This document shows, one piece after another, positions 17,962 to 27,210 of a stretch of 64,000 nt of DNA. Under the pieces are notes generated by a model. That model made no database searches and was not told the origin of the DNA. It worked only from the letters and a program-made list of their open reading frames with translations. Position 1 is the stretch's first letter, and every line of letters starts with the position of its first letter. A program made the translations under genes and the position numbers. The DNA is from an uncultured Gelidibacter sp. Lineage in GTDB: Bacteria; Bacteroidota; Bacteroidia; Flavobacteriales; Flavobacteriaceae. The DNA lies in the NCBI RefSeq assembly GCF_947500795.1, contig NZ_CANMTE010000002.1:248001-312000 (forward strand). Reading direction: 5' to 3'.

Positions 17962-19758
17962 TTAATCATTCAGCTTTAATACCGCCATAAACGCTTGCTG
18001 AGGAATTTCGACATTTCCTACTTGGCGCATACGTTTTTTACCTTTTTTCTGTTTTTCTAGAAGTTTACGTTTACGAGAAATATCACCACCATAACATTTT
18101 GCGGTTACATCCTTACGAAGCGCTTTAATGGTTTCTCTAGAGATGATCTTCGCACCTACAGCAGCTTGGATAGGAATATCAAATTGTTGACGAGGAATCA
18201 ATTCCTTCAACTTTTCACACATTTTCTTTCCAATATTCTGTGCATTATCAAAGTGAATTAACGCTGATAGGGCATCTACAGGTTGTGAATTCAATAAGAT
18301 ATCCAAACGTACCAATTTGGAAACTTTCATTCCAATAGGATGGTAATCAAAAGAAGCATAACCTTTAGAAACCGTTTTCAATCGGTCGTAAAAGTCGAAT
18401 ACAATTTCTGCCAATGGCATCTCAAAAGTAAGCTCTACACGTTCTGGAGTTAAATACGTTTGGTTAAGAACATTCCCTCTTTTCTCAATACACAACGACA
18501 TCACGTTACCCACAAAATCAGATTTTGTAATAATGGTTGCTTTAATATAAGGCTCCTCTACACGGTTAACGGTAGATGGATCTGGTAAATCAGATGGGTT
18601 GTTCACAATAAAAGGAACATCAGGGTTTTTGTTGGTATACGCATGGTAAGACACGTTAGGAACGGTTGTAATAACCGTCATGTCAAACTCACGCTCCAAA
18701 CGTTCTTGAATAATTTCCATATGTAGCATTCCTAAGAAACCACAACGGAAACCAAAGCCTAATGCTGCTGAACTTTCTGGTAAAAATACCAGGGACGCAT
18801 CATTTAATTGCAGCTTCTCCATAGAGCTGCGCAACTCTTCATAATCTTCAGTATCTACAGGATAAATTCCGGCAAATACCATTGGTTTAACGTCCTCAAA
18901 ACCTTCAACGATATTTGTAGTAGGGTTGGCAAAGTCAGTAATGGTATCTCCTACTTTTACCTCTTTTGCGGTTTTGATACCTGTAATCAAATACCCTACA
19001 TCTCCCGTTTTAACACTCTGTTTTGCAACTTGTGTGAGTTTTAGGGTACCTACTTCATCAGCATAATATTCCTTATCCGTAGCAACGAATTTAATTTTTT
19101 GACCTTTTTTAATTTCGCCGTTAAAGACTCTAAAATAGGTTTCAATACCTCTAAAAGTATTGTATACGGAGTCAAAAATTAAGGCTTGCAATGGCGCATC
19201 CGGATCACCTTTAGGCGCAGGAATACGTTCAATAACAGCTTCTAAAATTTTATCAACTCCAAAACCGGTTTTACCGCTGGCATGAATAACGTCTTCTGGT
19301 TTACAGCCTAATAATTCAACAATATCATCAGTAACTTCTTCAGGATTCGCGCTAGGTAAATCTACTTTATTCAAAATAGGAATGATCTCTAAATCATTCT
19401 CTAAAGCCAAATATAAATTGGAAATAGTCTGCGCCTGAATACTTTGTGCAGCATCTACAATTAACAAAGCACCTTCACAAGCAGCAATGGAACGTGACAC
19501 TTCATAAGAAAAATCAACGTGACCAGGAGTATCAATAAGATTTAGGACAAATTTTTCACCTTTATAGGTGTAGTCCATTTGTATGGCGTGAGATTTAATG
19601 GTAATACCACGCTCACGCTCCAAGTCCATATTGTCAAGGAGTTGGTTTTGTTTCTCACGCTCGGTTACAGAACCGGTAAAGTCCAATAATCGATCTGCAA
19701 GGGTACTTTTGCCGTGATCAATATGTGCTATAATACAAAAATTTCGAATGTTCTTCAT
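17962..19758 (-). CDS. lepA: Elongation factor 4 (LepA)
   Basis: Translational GTPase that acts on stalled or late-initiating ribosomes. All G motifs are visible at the start: [14 protein letters not shown] (residues 10-23), [17 protein letters not shown] and NKVDLPSA. LepA-specific features follow: [14 protein letters not shown], the domain IV/V region, and the C-terminal basic domain ([24 protein letters not shown]) unique to this family. The 598-residue length is canonical. It stands alone, with a TAnnTTTG match upstream and a terminator downstream. Confidence 0.97.
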   Translation of the reverse strand: MKNIRNFCIIAHIDHGKSTLADRLLDFTGSVTEREKQNQLLDNMDLERERGITIKSHAIQMDYTYKGEKFVLNLIDTPGHVDFSYEVSRSIAACEGALLIVDAAQSIQAQTISNLYLALENDLEIIPILNKVDLPSANPEEVTDDIVELLGCKPEDVIHASGKTGFGVDKILEAVIERIPAPKGDPDAPLQALIFDSVYNTFRGIETYFRVFNGEIKKGQKIKFVATDKEYYADEVGTLKLTQVAKQSVKTGDVGYLITGIKTAKEVKVGDTITDFANPTTNIVEGFEDVKPMVFAGIYPVDTEDYEELRSSMEKLQLNDASLVFLPESSAALGFGFRCGFLGMLHMEIIQERLEREFDMTVITTVPNVSYHAYTNKNPDVPFIVNNPSDLPDPSTVNRVEEPYIKATIITKSDFVGNVMSLCIEKRGNVLNQTYLTPERVELTFEMPLAEIVFDFYDRLKTVSKGYASFDYHPIGMKVSKLVRLDILLNSQPVDALSALIHFDNAQNIGKKMCEKLKELIPRQQFDIPIQAAVGAKIISRETIKALRKDVTAKCYGGDISRKRKLLEKQKKGKKRMRQVGNVEIPQQAFMAVLKLND

Positions 19759-19780
19759 AAAAAATGGGCTAACTAATATG

Positions 19781-19788
19781 CAAATATA
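19781..19788 (-). promoter_or_regulatory. Flavobacterial -7 element upstream of lepA
   Basis: On the minus strand this reads TATATTTG, an exact match to the Bacteroidota -7 consensus TAnnTTTG. It ends 23 bp before the lepA start codon, which would give a short 5' leader. No clear TTTG partner about 19 bp upstream is seen. Confidence 0.5.
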
Positions 19789-19904
19789 AGCGATTTATTA
19801 GCGTTTAAATATTTTTTATTGATTCTAAATAGCACTATATCTGTGGTTATACCGTAGAAAAAATTATAAAACTATTTCTATATTGCAGGACCAAAATAAA
19901 ACAT

Positions 19905-22331
19905 TTGAAACGCTCCAACATTATTATCTGCACTTTATGTGCCTTACTTTCAGCTTCTCTCAGTTTTGGGCAGGAGCATTCCATATCAGGAAGTGTAACC
20001 GATATTGAGGGTTCCTCTATTGCATTTGCGAATATTATTTTGATGAAAGCTCAGGATTCTGCCATTGTTAAAGGCGTTTCTACAAATGAGAAAGGACTGT
20101 TCAAGTTCGATAAAGTAGCTGAAGATCAGTACCTGTTAAAGTTCAGTTTTATCGGTTTTAAAGACGTTTTTAAATCGGTAGTGGTAGACCAACCAGTCGA
20201 AATGGGTAGGGTGGTGCTGAATGAAGTTTCACAAGAGCTGGATCAGGTTAATATTTTGGTGAAACGACCAACCTTAAAAAAGGAAGCGGACCGATTGGTG
20301 TTTAATATTGAAAACACAGCACTTATTGAAGGTACGATGTTTGAAGTGCTGAAAAATACACCAGGGATTTTGGTATTGGACAACTCCATTCAAGTAAAAA
20401 ACTCCAAACCGACAGTTTATATTAACGAAAAGAAGGTCCAGTTGAATACGACGGAGTTGATCCAACTTTTGGAAGGCGCTTCAGCAAACAACATCAAATC
20501 AGTGGAAGTCATTACCAATCCTTCTGCAAAGTATGATGGATCCAGCGGTGCCGTGATCAACATTGTCATGAGCAAAAATTTAATTACCGGATACCGCGGT
20601 AATGTGTCTGCAGATTTTACCCAAGGTGTTTTCCCGCGCTACAATGGCGGTACAAGCCATTTCTTTAAGAATGATCACATTGACTTTTTTGCAAATTATA
20701 GTTATTCGCAAGATAAAATCAACAGAGATCAGAATGATGTTGTGAATTATTTGGATGGGAATAATGCCATTGACGAAATTTTTAAATCCACTACAAACAG
20801 AAATACCTGGTCTAAAACGCACAATTTCAATTTCAATTTTGACTATACTATAGACCCGAACAATACCTTGAGTGTGAGCTCAAACATTCTTGTATTGCCA
20901 TATTTTAAGTATAAAATTAACAATGCAACCCAGGTATTGGATGCCAATCAAAATTTAGATTACTTTTTTAATGCCAACAACCTGTCGGATGATGATAAGT
21001 ACAATTTAGGGTTTGATGTGGATTATGTTCATAAATTTAAAAAAGCAGGCGAAAAATTAGCAGTAAACGCTCATTTTACAACGTTTAATTACAACAGAAA
21101 CCAAAACGTAAGAAGTGATTATTTTAATGCTGACGGCAGCTTTTTAGAAAGCACGGCGTTTAGGACCGACAATCACCAAGACACCGATATTTATACCGCC
21201 AAAGTAGATTATACCTTACCATTGGGCGATGCATCAAAGTTAGAAATTGGTGCGAAAGGTTCCAATATTAAGAGCGCAAGTAACATTACACAGTTTGATA
21301 AGGTTAATGGAACGGAAGTGATAGACCCGAATAATACCGATGCGTTTGATTATGATGAGGTGATTGCAGCGGGATATGTGAATTTTTCCCAAGATTGGGA
21401 TCAACTGAGTTTGGTAGCAGGCTTGCGTGCTGAGCAAACCAATGTGGAAAGCAATTCGGTTATTGAGGCGACAACTAAAAAACAAGAGTATCTGGAATGG
21501 TTTCCTTCCGCAAGTTTGAGCTATACCGCTTCCGATAACGTGTCTATTTATAGCAATTACAAACGAAGCATTCAGCGCCCGAATTACCAAAATTTAAACC
21601 CTTTTCTATTTTATCTAAACGATCATAATATTGTTACGGGGAATCCTAATTTACAACCTGTTATTGTAGACCACGCTGTGCTAGGAACGTCTTTAGCAGG
21701 AGGTACCTATACTTTTGAAGCGTATTATAAAACTTTTACCAATAATATTTTTGAGCTTCCATTTCAGGACAATGCTAATAATATCCTGATTTATACGCCT
21801 ATCAATCTGAGTAAAACTGTAGAGTTTGGTTTTGATTTTATCACGTATTTCTATATGATGGAGAATTGGTCAATTTATTTTGTGACGTCGTTTTACAATA
21901 CTCAGGATGAAGCCGAATTTAATGGCAGCAAAATCGACCGTAATCAATGGTCAAATTATAGCGTGTTGAGCAATGATTTTACCTTTTTAAAGGATAAAAG
22001 CCTTAATGTGAATTTCAACATGACCTACCTCAGTAAAAGTATGAGCGGGTTTAGAGAAGTGCAGGATTTTATCGCTTCAGAATTAACGGTTTCCAAAAGC
22101 ATTCTTAAAAAGAAAGGCAGTATTTCTTTAGTTGTTTCCGATGTATTTAACACCCAAAATTTCGATATCCGTTCACAATACCTCAATCAGGATAGTGCTA
22201 TTTATTATGATCAGGATACGCGTTTTATCAAATTGGGCTTCCGCTACAAATTCGGGAATACTAATTTAGAAACTAACCAACGTACTAAATCGCAACAGGA
22301 AACTGATCGTTTAGGAAAGACTGATAACTAG
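19905..22331 (+). CDS. TonB-dependent receptor / outer membrane beta-barrel protein
   Basis: An 808-residue outer membrane protein. It has a signal peptide (1-22, ending SLSFGQ), an N-terminal carboxypeptidase-regulatory-like domain (about 24-105; ISGSVTDIEGSSIAFANI) typical of Bacteroidota receptors, a plug-like domain (about 125-225; VFNIENTALIEGTMFEVLKNTPGILVLDN and SVEVITNPSAKYDGSSGAVINIV), then a large beta-barrel ending in an aromatic strand (FRYKFG) before a charged tail. The start codon is TTG; it gives the complete signal peptide and no better ATG is near. The ligand is unknown; no SusD partner follows, so it may be an OMP_b-brl_3-type receptor rather than a nutrient transporter. Confidence 0.87.
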   Translation: MKRSNIIICTLCALLSASLSFGQEHSISGSVTDIEGSSIAFANIILMKAQDSAIVKGVSTNEKGLFKFDKVAEDQYLLKFSFIGFKDVFKSVVVDQPVEMGRVVLNEVSQELDQVNILVKRPTLKKEADRLVFNIENTALIEGTMFEVLKNTPGILVLDNSIQVKNSKPTVYINEKKVQLNTTELIQLLEGASANNIKSVEVITNPSAKYDGSSGAVINIVMSKNLITGYRGNVSADFTQGVFPRYNGGTSHFFKNDHIDFFANYSYSQDKINRDQNDVVNYLDGNNAIDEIFKSTTNRNTWSKTHNFNFNFDYTIDPNNTLSVSSNILVLPYFKYKINNATQVLDANQNLDYFFNANNLSDDDKYNLGFDVDYVHKFKKAGEKLAVNAHFTTFNYNRNQNVRSDYFNADGSFLESTAFRTDNHQDTDIYTAKVDYTLPLGDASKLEIGAKGSNIKSASNITQFDKVNGTEVIDPNNTDAFDYDEVIAAGYVNFSQDWDQLSLVAGLRAEQTNVESNSVIEATTKKQEYLEWFPSASLSYTASDNVSIYSNYKRSIQRPNYQNLNPFLFYLNDHNIVTGNPNLQPVIVDHAVLGTSLAGGTYTFEAYYKTFTNNIFELPFQDNANNILIYTPINLSKTVEFGFDFITYFYMMENWSIYFVTSFYNTQDEAEFNGSKIDRNQWSNYSVLSNDFTFLKDKSLNVNFNMTYLSKSMSGFREVQDFIASELTVSKSILKKKGSISLVVSDVFNTQNFDIRSQYLNQDSAIYYDQDTRFIKLGFRYKFGNTNLETNQRTKSQQETDRLGKTDN

Positions 22332-22432
22332 TACTTTTTTAGCCGTTGCCGTTCCATTTAACATTTCTCAAGGTGTGTCTTCCCAAAACCTCTGAGGATT
22401 AAATAATTGCATTTACAGAAAAAGCATTAATT

Positions 22433-23443
22433 TTGTCGAAAATTTCAACAGTGGTTAAAATAGGCGACATAGAACTTCCTGACTTTCCTTTGCTTTTGGC
22501 ACCTATGGAAGATGTTAGTGATCCTCCATTCAGAGCGTTGTGCAAGGAGCACGGTGCGGATGTGGTGTACACAGAATTCATTTCCAGCGAAGGCCTGATT
22601 AGAGATGCGGCAAAAAGCATCATGAAGTTAGATATTTATGAACGGGAGCGTCCGGTTGGCATTCAAATTTTTGGAGCCAATTTGGAAAGTATGTTACAAA
22701 CCATTGATATCGTAGAAAAATCGAACCCTGATATTATCGACATCAACTTTGGCTGTCCAGTTAAAAAAGTGGTGAGTAAAGGTGCAGGTGCAGGTATTTT
22801 AAAAGATGTGTGTTTGATGGAGCAGTTGACTGCCGAGATGGTAAAACGCACCAATTTGCCAGTTACTGTAAAAACCCGTTTGGGGTGGGACCATGATTCC
22901 ATCCGCATTGTTGAAGTTGCCGAACGGTTACAGGATGTAGGCTGTAAAGCTATTTCCATCCACGGGCGTACACGCGCTCAGATGTATAAGGGTAATGCTG
23001 ACTGGGGACCAATTGCTGAGGTGAAAAACAATCCGCGCATGCACATTCCAGTATTTGGTAATGGCGATGTGGATACGCCAGAAAAAGCAATGGAAATGCG
23101 TGACGTATATGGCTTGGACGGTTGTATGATTGGTCGCGCGAGTATCGGAAATCCGTGGTTTTTCAAACAAGTAAAACACTTTTTTAATACTGGTGAACAT
23201 CTCGCACCAATTTCTTTGGAAGAACGCGTTGATGCTGCCCGCAGACATCTGCAAATGGCCATCGATTGGAAAGGGGAGAAGCTTGGTGTTTTTGAAACCC
23301 GACGTCACTATACCAACTACTTTAAAGGCATTCCAAACTTTAAGGAATACCGTACCAAAATGGTAACGAGTGATGAATCTGATGGTGTTTTTGAAGCGTT
23401 TGATGAGGTTCTTGAGGTGTTTTCAGGCTTCGAGTTTGCATAA
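22433..23443 (+). CDS. dusB: tRNA-dihydrouridine synthase B
   Basis: FMN- and NADPH-dependent enzyme that reduces uridine in the tRNA D-loop. Typical TIM-barrel landmarks are LLAPMEDVSDPPFRALCKEHGADVVYTEF (residues 18-46), IDINFGCPVKKVVSKGAGAGIL with the catalytic Cys near residue 106, and VKTRLGWD near 146. The 336-residue length and the sequence context fit DusB. The start codon is TTG; starting there gives a protein aligned with the family N-terminus. It converges with the permease gene with a 17-bp gap. Confidence 0.94.
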   Translation: MSKISTVVKIGDIELPDFPLLLAPMEDVSDPPFRALCKEHGADVVYTEFISSEGLIRDAAKSIMKLDIYERERPVGIQIFGANLESMLQTIDIVEKSNPDIIDINFGCPVKKVVSKGAGAGILKDVCLMEQLTAEMVKRTNLPVTVKTRLGWDHDSIRIVEVAERLQDVGCKAISIHGRTRAQMYKGNADWGPIAEVKNNPRMHIPVFGNGDVDTPEKAMEMRDVYGLDGCMIGRASIGNPWFFKQVKHFFNTGEHLAPISLEERVDAARRHLQMAIDWKGEKLGVFETRRHYTNYFKGIPNFKEYRTKMVTSDESDGVFEAFDEVLEVFSGFEFA

Positions 23444-23460
23444 GCCTTAAAATCGCTCTA

Positions 23461-24663
23461 TTAACTTCTGATCAGCTTTTCAGTAATGCGTCCTGAAGCA
23501 ATTTTTGAAGCAATCAAGCCTAATACGGTGATGGTAACTAGCACCAGCACAATATTCATAACCTTAATATTAACAGGATAAGGAAGCGATGGTGTGATCA
23601 TGACCAGCGCAAATTGCTGTTGCAGTACTACCAGAATAAATCCTATTAAAACGCCTACAAATCCACCAAGAATCGTCATTAAACTACCTTGAAGGAAAAA
23701 CACACGACGGATATCTTTTGTGGTTGCGCCAATATTATAAAGCGTGTGCAGAGAGCCTTTTTTATCCAAAATCATCATAATTAATGCGCCAATCACGTTG
23801 AATAACGCAATGATGATCACTAAGGTAAAAATCAGATACACCACCAAATTTTCAGTGTTCAGCATCTTGTAAAGCGAATCATTAAGTTGCGCTCTGTTTT
23901 TAACAATCACATCGGTTTCAAATTGCTCTAAAATGGCATTTCTAACCGATTTTTCATCCGTATTTGGTTGTAATTTGATTTCGATGCTGCTCAATTGGTT
24001 AGGTGCATAATCCATCAAATAACGCGCATTCACAATGTCCGTATAAACGTAGGTGGCGTTTAAATCCTCATTCACATCAAAAACCCCAATATTTACCATG
24101 GTCAGCGAGTTGAACGCACCTTTCATAGAGGTGATTTGCCCAACACCTGGTTTTGGCACATAAATATTCAGTGCCTTGCCGTAGTCTAAAACCCCAAAAG
24201 AGAGGTTGTGCGCAATGCCCCAGCCGGAAACCAATTGTCCGCTGCCTTTCTGAAACCATTGTCCTTGGATGATCATGGAATCTATATTGGTGACGTTCAG
24301 ATACTGATCGTCAACACCTTTTAAGGACGCTAATAAGTTTTTATTATCAAATTCAATAATGATGCGCTCTTCAATGGTCTTTGAATAGGAGGCAATCCCG
24401 GAAATGTTGTGTAGGGCAGTGGAATCCTTTTCTGTGAGTAAAAAAGATTTCCCTTGGGGAGGCGTAATTTTAAGGTCAGGATCTACAAATGAAGAAAATT
24501 CGAGGCTAAAATCCTTTAAGCCCGCAAATCCCGAAAGCACTATAAACAACGCAGCAGCGGCAACAACTACACCTGAAGCAGCAATAATGGTCATGATATT
24601 TATGGCATTATTGCTGCTCTTGGTAAAGAGGTATCGCTTAGCGATGTAAAGCGCAAAGTTCAA
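23461..24663 (-). CDS. FtsX/LolE-type ABC transporter permease
   Basis: Inner-membrane permease of the lipoprotein-releasing/MacB-like family. It has the expected layout: one N-terminal membrane segment (about 20-45; INIMTIIAASGVVVAAAALFIVLSGFAGL), a periplasmic domain (about 50-265), then three membrane segments (about 270-300, 320-350, 370-392). The 400-residue length matches LolC/LolE. No ATPase gene is adjacent, so the partner lolD must lie elsewhere. The start follows the rbfA stop directly (no spacer), which suggests translational coupling. Confidence 0.88.
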   Translation of the reverse strand: MNFALYIAKRYLFTKSSNNAINIMTIIAASGVVVAAAALFIVLSGFAGLKDFSLEFSSFVDPDLKITPPQGKSFLLTEKDSTALHNISGIASYSKTIEERIIIEFDNKNLLASLKGVDDQYLNVTNIDSMIIQGQWFQKGSGQLVSGWGIAHNLSFGVLDYGKALNIYVPKPGVGQITSMKGAFNSLTMVNIGVFDVNEDLNATYVYTDIVNARYLMDYAPNQLSSIEIKLQPNTDEKSVRNAILEQFETDVIVKNRAQLNDSLYKMLNTENLVVYLIFTLVIIIALFNVIGALIMMILDKKGSLHTLYNIGATTKDIRRVFFLQGSLMTILGGFVGVLIGFILVVLQQQFALVMITPSLPYPVNIKVMNIVLVLVTITVLGLIASKIASGRITEKLIRS

Positions 24664-25059
24664 TTACGATTTTTTACGTTTATCCAATAAATCGGCGTCC
24701 TTAATAGGGTTTTCTTCACCTTTTAAGGACTTATCGATGCGTTCAATATACTCTAGAGAATCATCAATAAAGAACTCCAAATTAGGCATTCTGCGCAATT
24801 GATGTCTGGTACGTTGCGCCAATTCATGACGAATGAGTGGCGTGTTAGAGCGGATGCCTTTCAATAATTCTTCAGCTTCCTTATTAGGGAAAATGCTTAA
24901 ATATACTTTGGCTAAACCTAAATCGGCCGTTACGTTTACTTTACTTACGGAGATGATAATTCCACGCATGCCGCCTTTAGTTGCTGCACCTTGAAGCACG
25001 TCAACCAAGTCTTCCTGCAATATCCCACCTATTTTTTTCTGTCTATGACTTTCTTCCAT
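24664..25059 (-). CDS. rbfA: 30S ribosome-binding factor A
   Basis: Small KH-like protein needed for 16S rRNA 5'-end maturation and growth in the cold. Family features: the basic start ESHRQKKIGGILQEDLVDVL, the central strand SVSKVNVTADLGLAKVYLSIFP (residues 36-57) and the closing RTRHQLRRMPNLEFFIDDSLEYIERIDKSL. The 131-residue length is usual. It is directly upstream of the FtsX-type permease, a pairing common in Bacteroidota. Confidence 0.94.
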   Translation of the reverse strand: MEESHRQKKIGGILQEDLVDVLQGAATKGGMRGIIISVSKVNVTADLGLAKVYLSIFPNKEAEELLKGIRSNTPLIRHELAQRTRHQLRRMPNLEFFIDDSLEYIERIDKSLKGEENPIKDADLLDKRKKS

Positions 25060-25242
25060 GATTCTTATTTATAAATCTAAAACTGCTAATTTTTGATTTA
25101 AATTAGTATTAAAAAGCCAAATAGCGGCTTATCAACTGCAAAAATAGAGCATATTTAAGGATTATTGTATTTTTGAGGATACAAAGTTGCGTTGGCGCCA
25201 CCTAAGGTGGGTTGGATTTAGCTTTGGATTGATAATAATAAG

Positions 25243-25284
25243 ATTCCCGCCTACGCGGGAATGGTAGATACCCGCCTACGCGGG
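25243..25284 (+). repeat. Two REP-like palindromes upstream of the epimerase gene
   Basis: ATTCCCGCCTACGCGGGAAT (25243-25262, 8-bp arms) and CCCGCCTACGCGGG (25271-25284, 5-bp arms) share the loop CTAC and lie 8 bp apart, ending 7 bp before the start codon at 25292. A covarying relative occurs at 42706-42721. Such palindromes are dispersed in many flavobacterial genomes. Confidence 0.8.
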
Positions 25285-25291
25285 CACAAGG

Positions 25292-25696
25292 ATGAAAAAA
25301 ATAGAACACATAGGGATTGCAGTCAAAGATTTAGAAGTTTCTAACGGTTTGTTTGCTGCACTTTTTGGGAAACCCCACTACAAGATAGAAGCTGTGGAGA
25401 GTGAAGGCGTACGCACCTCATTTTTTGAGAATGGCCCTAACAAAATTGAATTGCTGGAAGCCACGTCAGCAGACAGTCCGATTGCGAAATTCATTGAAAA
25501 GAAAGGGGAGGGGATTCACCATATCGCCTTTGCCGTTGATGATATCGAAGCGGAGCTCAAACGCTTGGAAGGCGAAGGCTTTACCATCCTTAACAAAATT
25601 CCTAAAAAAGGTGCAGATAATAAGTTGGTCGCGTTTTTGCACCCTAAAAGTACCAATGGTGTTTTGATTGAATTATGTCAAGACATAAAGCCATAA
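25292..25696 (+). CDS. mce: Methylmalonyl-CoA epimerase
   Basis: VOC-fold enzyme that interconverts (2R)- and (2S)-methylmalonyl-CoA, linking propionyl-CoA metabolism to succinyl-CoA. The metal ligands are visible: His6 (KIEHIGIAVKDL), His near residue 76 (GIHHIAFAVDDIEAEL) and Glu near 129 (GVLIELCQ). The 134-residue length is canonical. No mutase gene is adjacent. The start lies just after a pair of REP-like palindromes and the tRNA gene follows 49 bp downstream. Confidence 0.92.
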   Translation: MKKIEHIGIAVKDLEVSNGLFAALFGKPHYKIEAVESEGVRTSFFENGPNKIELLEATSADSPIAKFIEKKGEGIHHIAFAVDDIEAELKRLEGEGFTILNKIPKKGADNKLVAFLHPKSTNGVLIELCQDIKP

Positions 25697-25745
25697 AATT
25701 GTTGTATGATTTTAAAATTAGTAGTAATATTGCATCCTCTTAACC

Positions 25746-25819
25746 GGTCCTATAGCTCAGTTGGTTAGAGCACTTGACTCATAATCAAGTGGTCCCTGGT
25801 TCGAGCCCAGGTGGGACCA
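25746..25819 (+). tRNA. tRNA with CAT anticodon (Ile2 favoured, Met possible)
   Basis: A complete 74-nt cloverleaf. The acceptor stem is GGTCCTA/TGGGACC, the D arm TAGCTCAGTTGGTTAGAGCA, the anticodon stem CTTGA/TCAAG with loop CTCATAA (anticodon CAT), and the T arm CCTGGTTCGAGCCCAGG, followed by discriminator A. The 3' CCA is not encoded. A CAT anticodon may be elongator Met or Ile2 (lysidine-modified). The C4-G69 and C5-G68 pairs agree with the positive determinants known for E. coli TilS on tRNA-Ile2 and differ from E. coli tRNA-Met, so Ile2 is favoured by inference. Confidence 0.95.
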
Positions 25820-25829
25820 CAACCTACAG

Positions 25830-25857
25830 AATCCAACTTATTTATTTAAGTTGGATT
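25830..25857 (+). terminator. Intrinsic terminator after the tRNA
   Basis: An 11-bp perfect stem (AATCCAACTTA with its complement), a 6-nt loop and a T-run beginning at 25856. It starts 11 bp after the tRNA. Confidence 0.88.
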
Positions 25858-26090
25858 TTTTGTTTTATAGCGCAATCCACTTCATTACAGCGTTATGAGC
25901 ATTTTCCTCACAAGATTCACAACAAACTTTTTTACTTGATTTTTTTATTATCTTGTTGAGATTAAATGAGTAGGGAAATTATGACTTGTCTACACCTCAA
26001 GCGTATTTTCCGAATATTAATGTAACCTAAAGATTAAACCTCCAGCAATGATTTATTATTGGTTTCACATGTTTTACATTTTTACCAGTT

Positions 26091-26729
26091 TTGCTACTAT
26101 CCACATACATTCAAAAAACGATAAATAACTTGAAAGAATTTAAAGGTACTTGGTTAATGATTAAAACAGGAGACGATTATTCCAAACCTGAATTAATTGA
26201 ATTTAATGAAAATAAAGTTCTTCATTTTGGAGTTGGGGATGGATCGCACAATGGAGTTTTATCGAAAAACGAAATTTGGGTTGAAAATATATCTGACACA
26301 AGATTTGAACTTGTAAACGCAAACCGGATTAGGTTTTTTCACCATGGAAAGTTACATAAAGTAATAAGCGAAACGGAGTCAATTACTGTAGACAAAATTT
26401 TTGAGGTGGACTATGAACGCTTGGAACCTACTAAAACTGATTTATCCAAGATGGACATTGAGAAATTGGAATTTAACGTACAATGGAATAATGAACATAT
26501 AAAGTTTGTTTTTAATAAGGATTTATATAGTGCAGCTATTCAGGAAGTTAACAAACGATTACGTAGAGAAGGTCGGAAATTAAGTCTTGAAAACCTTGAC
26601 GGAACGTATTTCGGAGCAATTTATGATAATGGAGTAAGAGAAACTTTAATCCCAATTCGTGAAATTAGTAAGGAAAAATTAACGCTATATGGATTTCCGG
26701 AAAAACCTTACGAAATCACAGTGCCATGA
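26091..26729 (+). CDS. Hypothetical protein in AT-rich accessory DNA
   Basis: An unrecognised 212-residue soluble protein. The reading frame opens with a TTG at 26091; another TTG at 26130 (giving LKEFKGTWLMIKTGDD) or an ATG at 26157 could be the true start. The KEFKGTWLMI segment looks like the first strand of a lipocalin-like or calycin domain, which favours one of the TTG codons, but the resemblance is weak. No signal peptide or membrane segment is evident in the later starts. Composition is AT-richer and Lys/Asn/Glu-richer than the flanking core genes, as in the two genes that follow. No function is proposed. Confidence 0.6.
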   Translation: MLLSTYIQKTINNLKEFKGTWLMIKTGDDYSKPELIEFNENKVLHFGVGDGSHNGVLSKNEIWVENISDTRFELVNANRIRFFHHGKLHKVISETESITVDKIFEVDYERLEPTKTDLSKMDIEKLEFNVQWNNEHIKFVFNKDLYSAAIQEVNKRLRREGRKLSLENLDGTYFGAIYDNGVRETLIPIREISKEKLTLYGFPEKPYEITVP

Positions 26730-27210
26730 CAAAAATAGGCGAGCTGTATTGCCGCATTGTATGTACTGGAAAAAATGACCAGTAGCGACCACCGAAAATT
26801 TGTGGAAGGTCATTTATATCGCGACCGCCTTCAAATTTGGACAAATTAAAGTACTGTGGAAACTCCACAATAACAGAAAAGCCTTTCACGAAATTGAAAG
26901 GCTTCTTTGTTTAAGGTAATGACTTTCATTACAGTATTATTAGCAATTTTTAGAAAAGCCAACTTTCAAATTTTGTTTCAGAAGAGGTCTGTTAATTAAA
27001 TCTCAGATTTTAAAATTTGGTTCTTTCTAATGAAAATCTCCAATGATATACCAAGGCTTTAACTTGAACGTAAGTGGAAGACTACTTTAAATAAATTTTA
27101 AAATGTTATAAGTCAGGGATTTTACTATCTTGGTGGGATAATAGGTGTATTGCTAACTGGTGATATATATGTGTTGTAAGCAATATCCCAAAAACATCAT
27201 GCTGAAATAA
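26730..27210. other. Non-coding stretch with possible gene remnant and hairpin
   Basis: About 480 bp without a credible complete gene. At 26746-26850 one plus-strand frame reads an open stretch of roughly 32 codons (AALYVLEKMTSSDHRKF, then a stop after IWTN) that looks more like the tail of a degraded gene than an intact one; I do not recognise it. A hairpin lies at 26879-26904. A segment near 26930-26960 resembles 25878-25907. Nothing else is recognisable. Confidence 0.45.
26879..26904 (+). terminator. Possible intrinsic terminator
   Basis: A 10-bp perfect stem (AAGCCTTTCA with its complement), a 6-nt loop and an interrupted T tail (CTTTGTTT). It is 150 bp past the previous stop codon and so may belong to the gene remnant. 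Confidence 0.55.

Noticed and set aside
22663-23308. Three overlapping minus-strand ORFs inside dusB
   Set aside because: Shadow frames of dusB without family similarity or spacing that suggests genes.
25774-25959. 61-codon plus-strand ORF starting inside the tRNA
   Set aside because: It runs through the tRNA and its terminator and encodes nothing recognisable.
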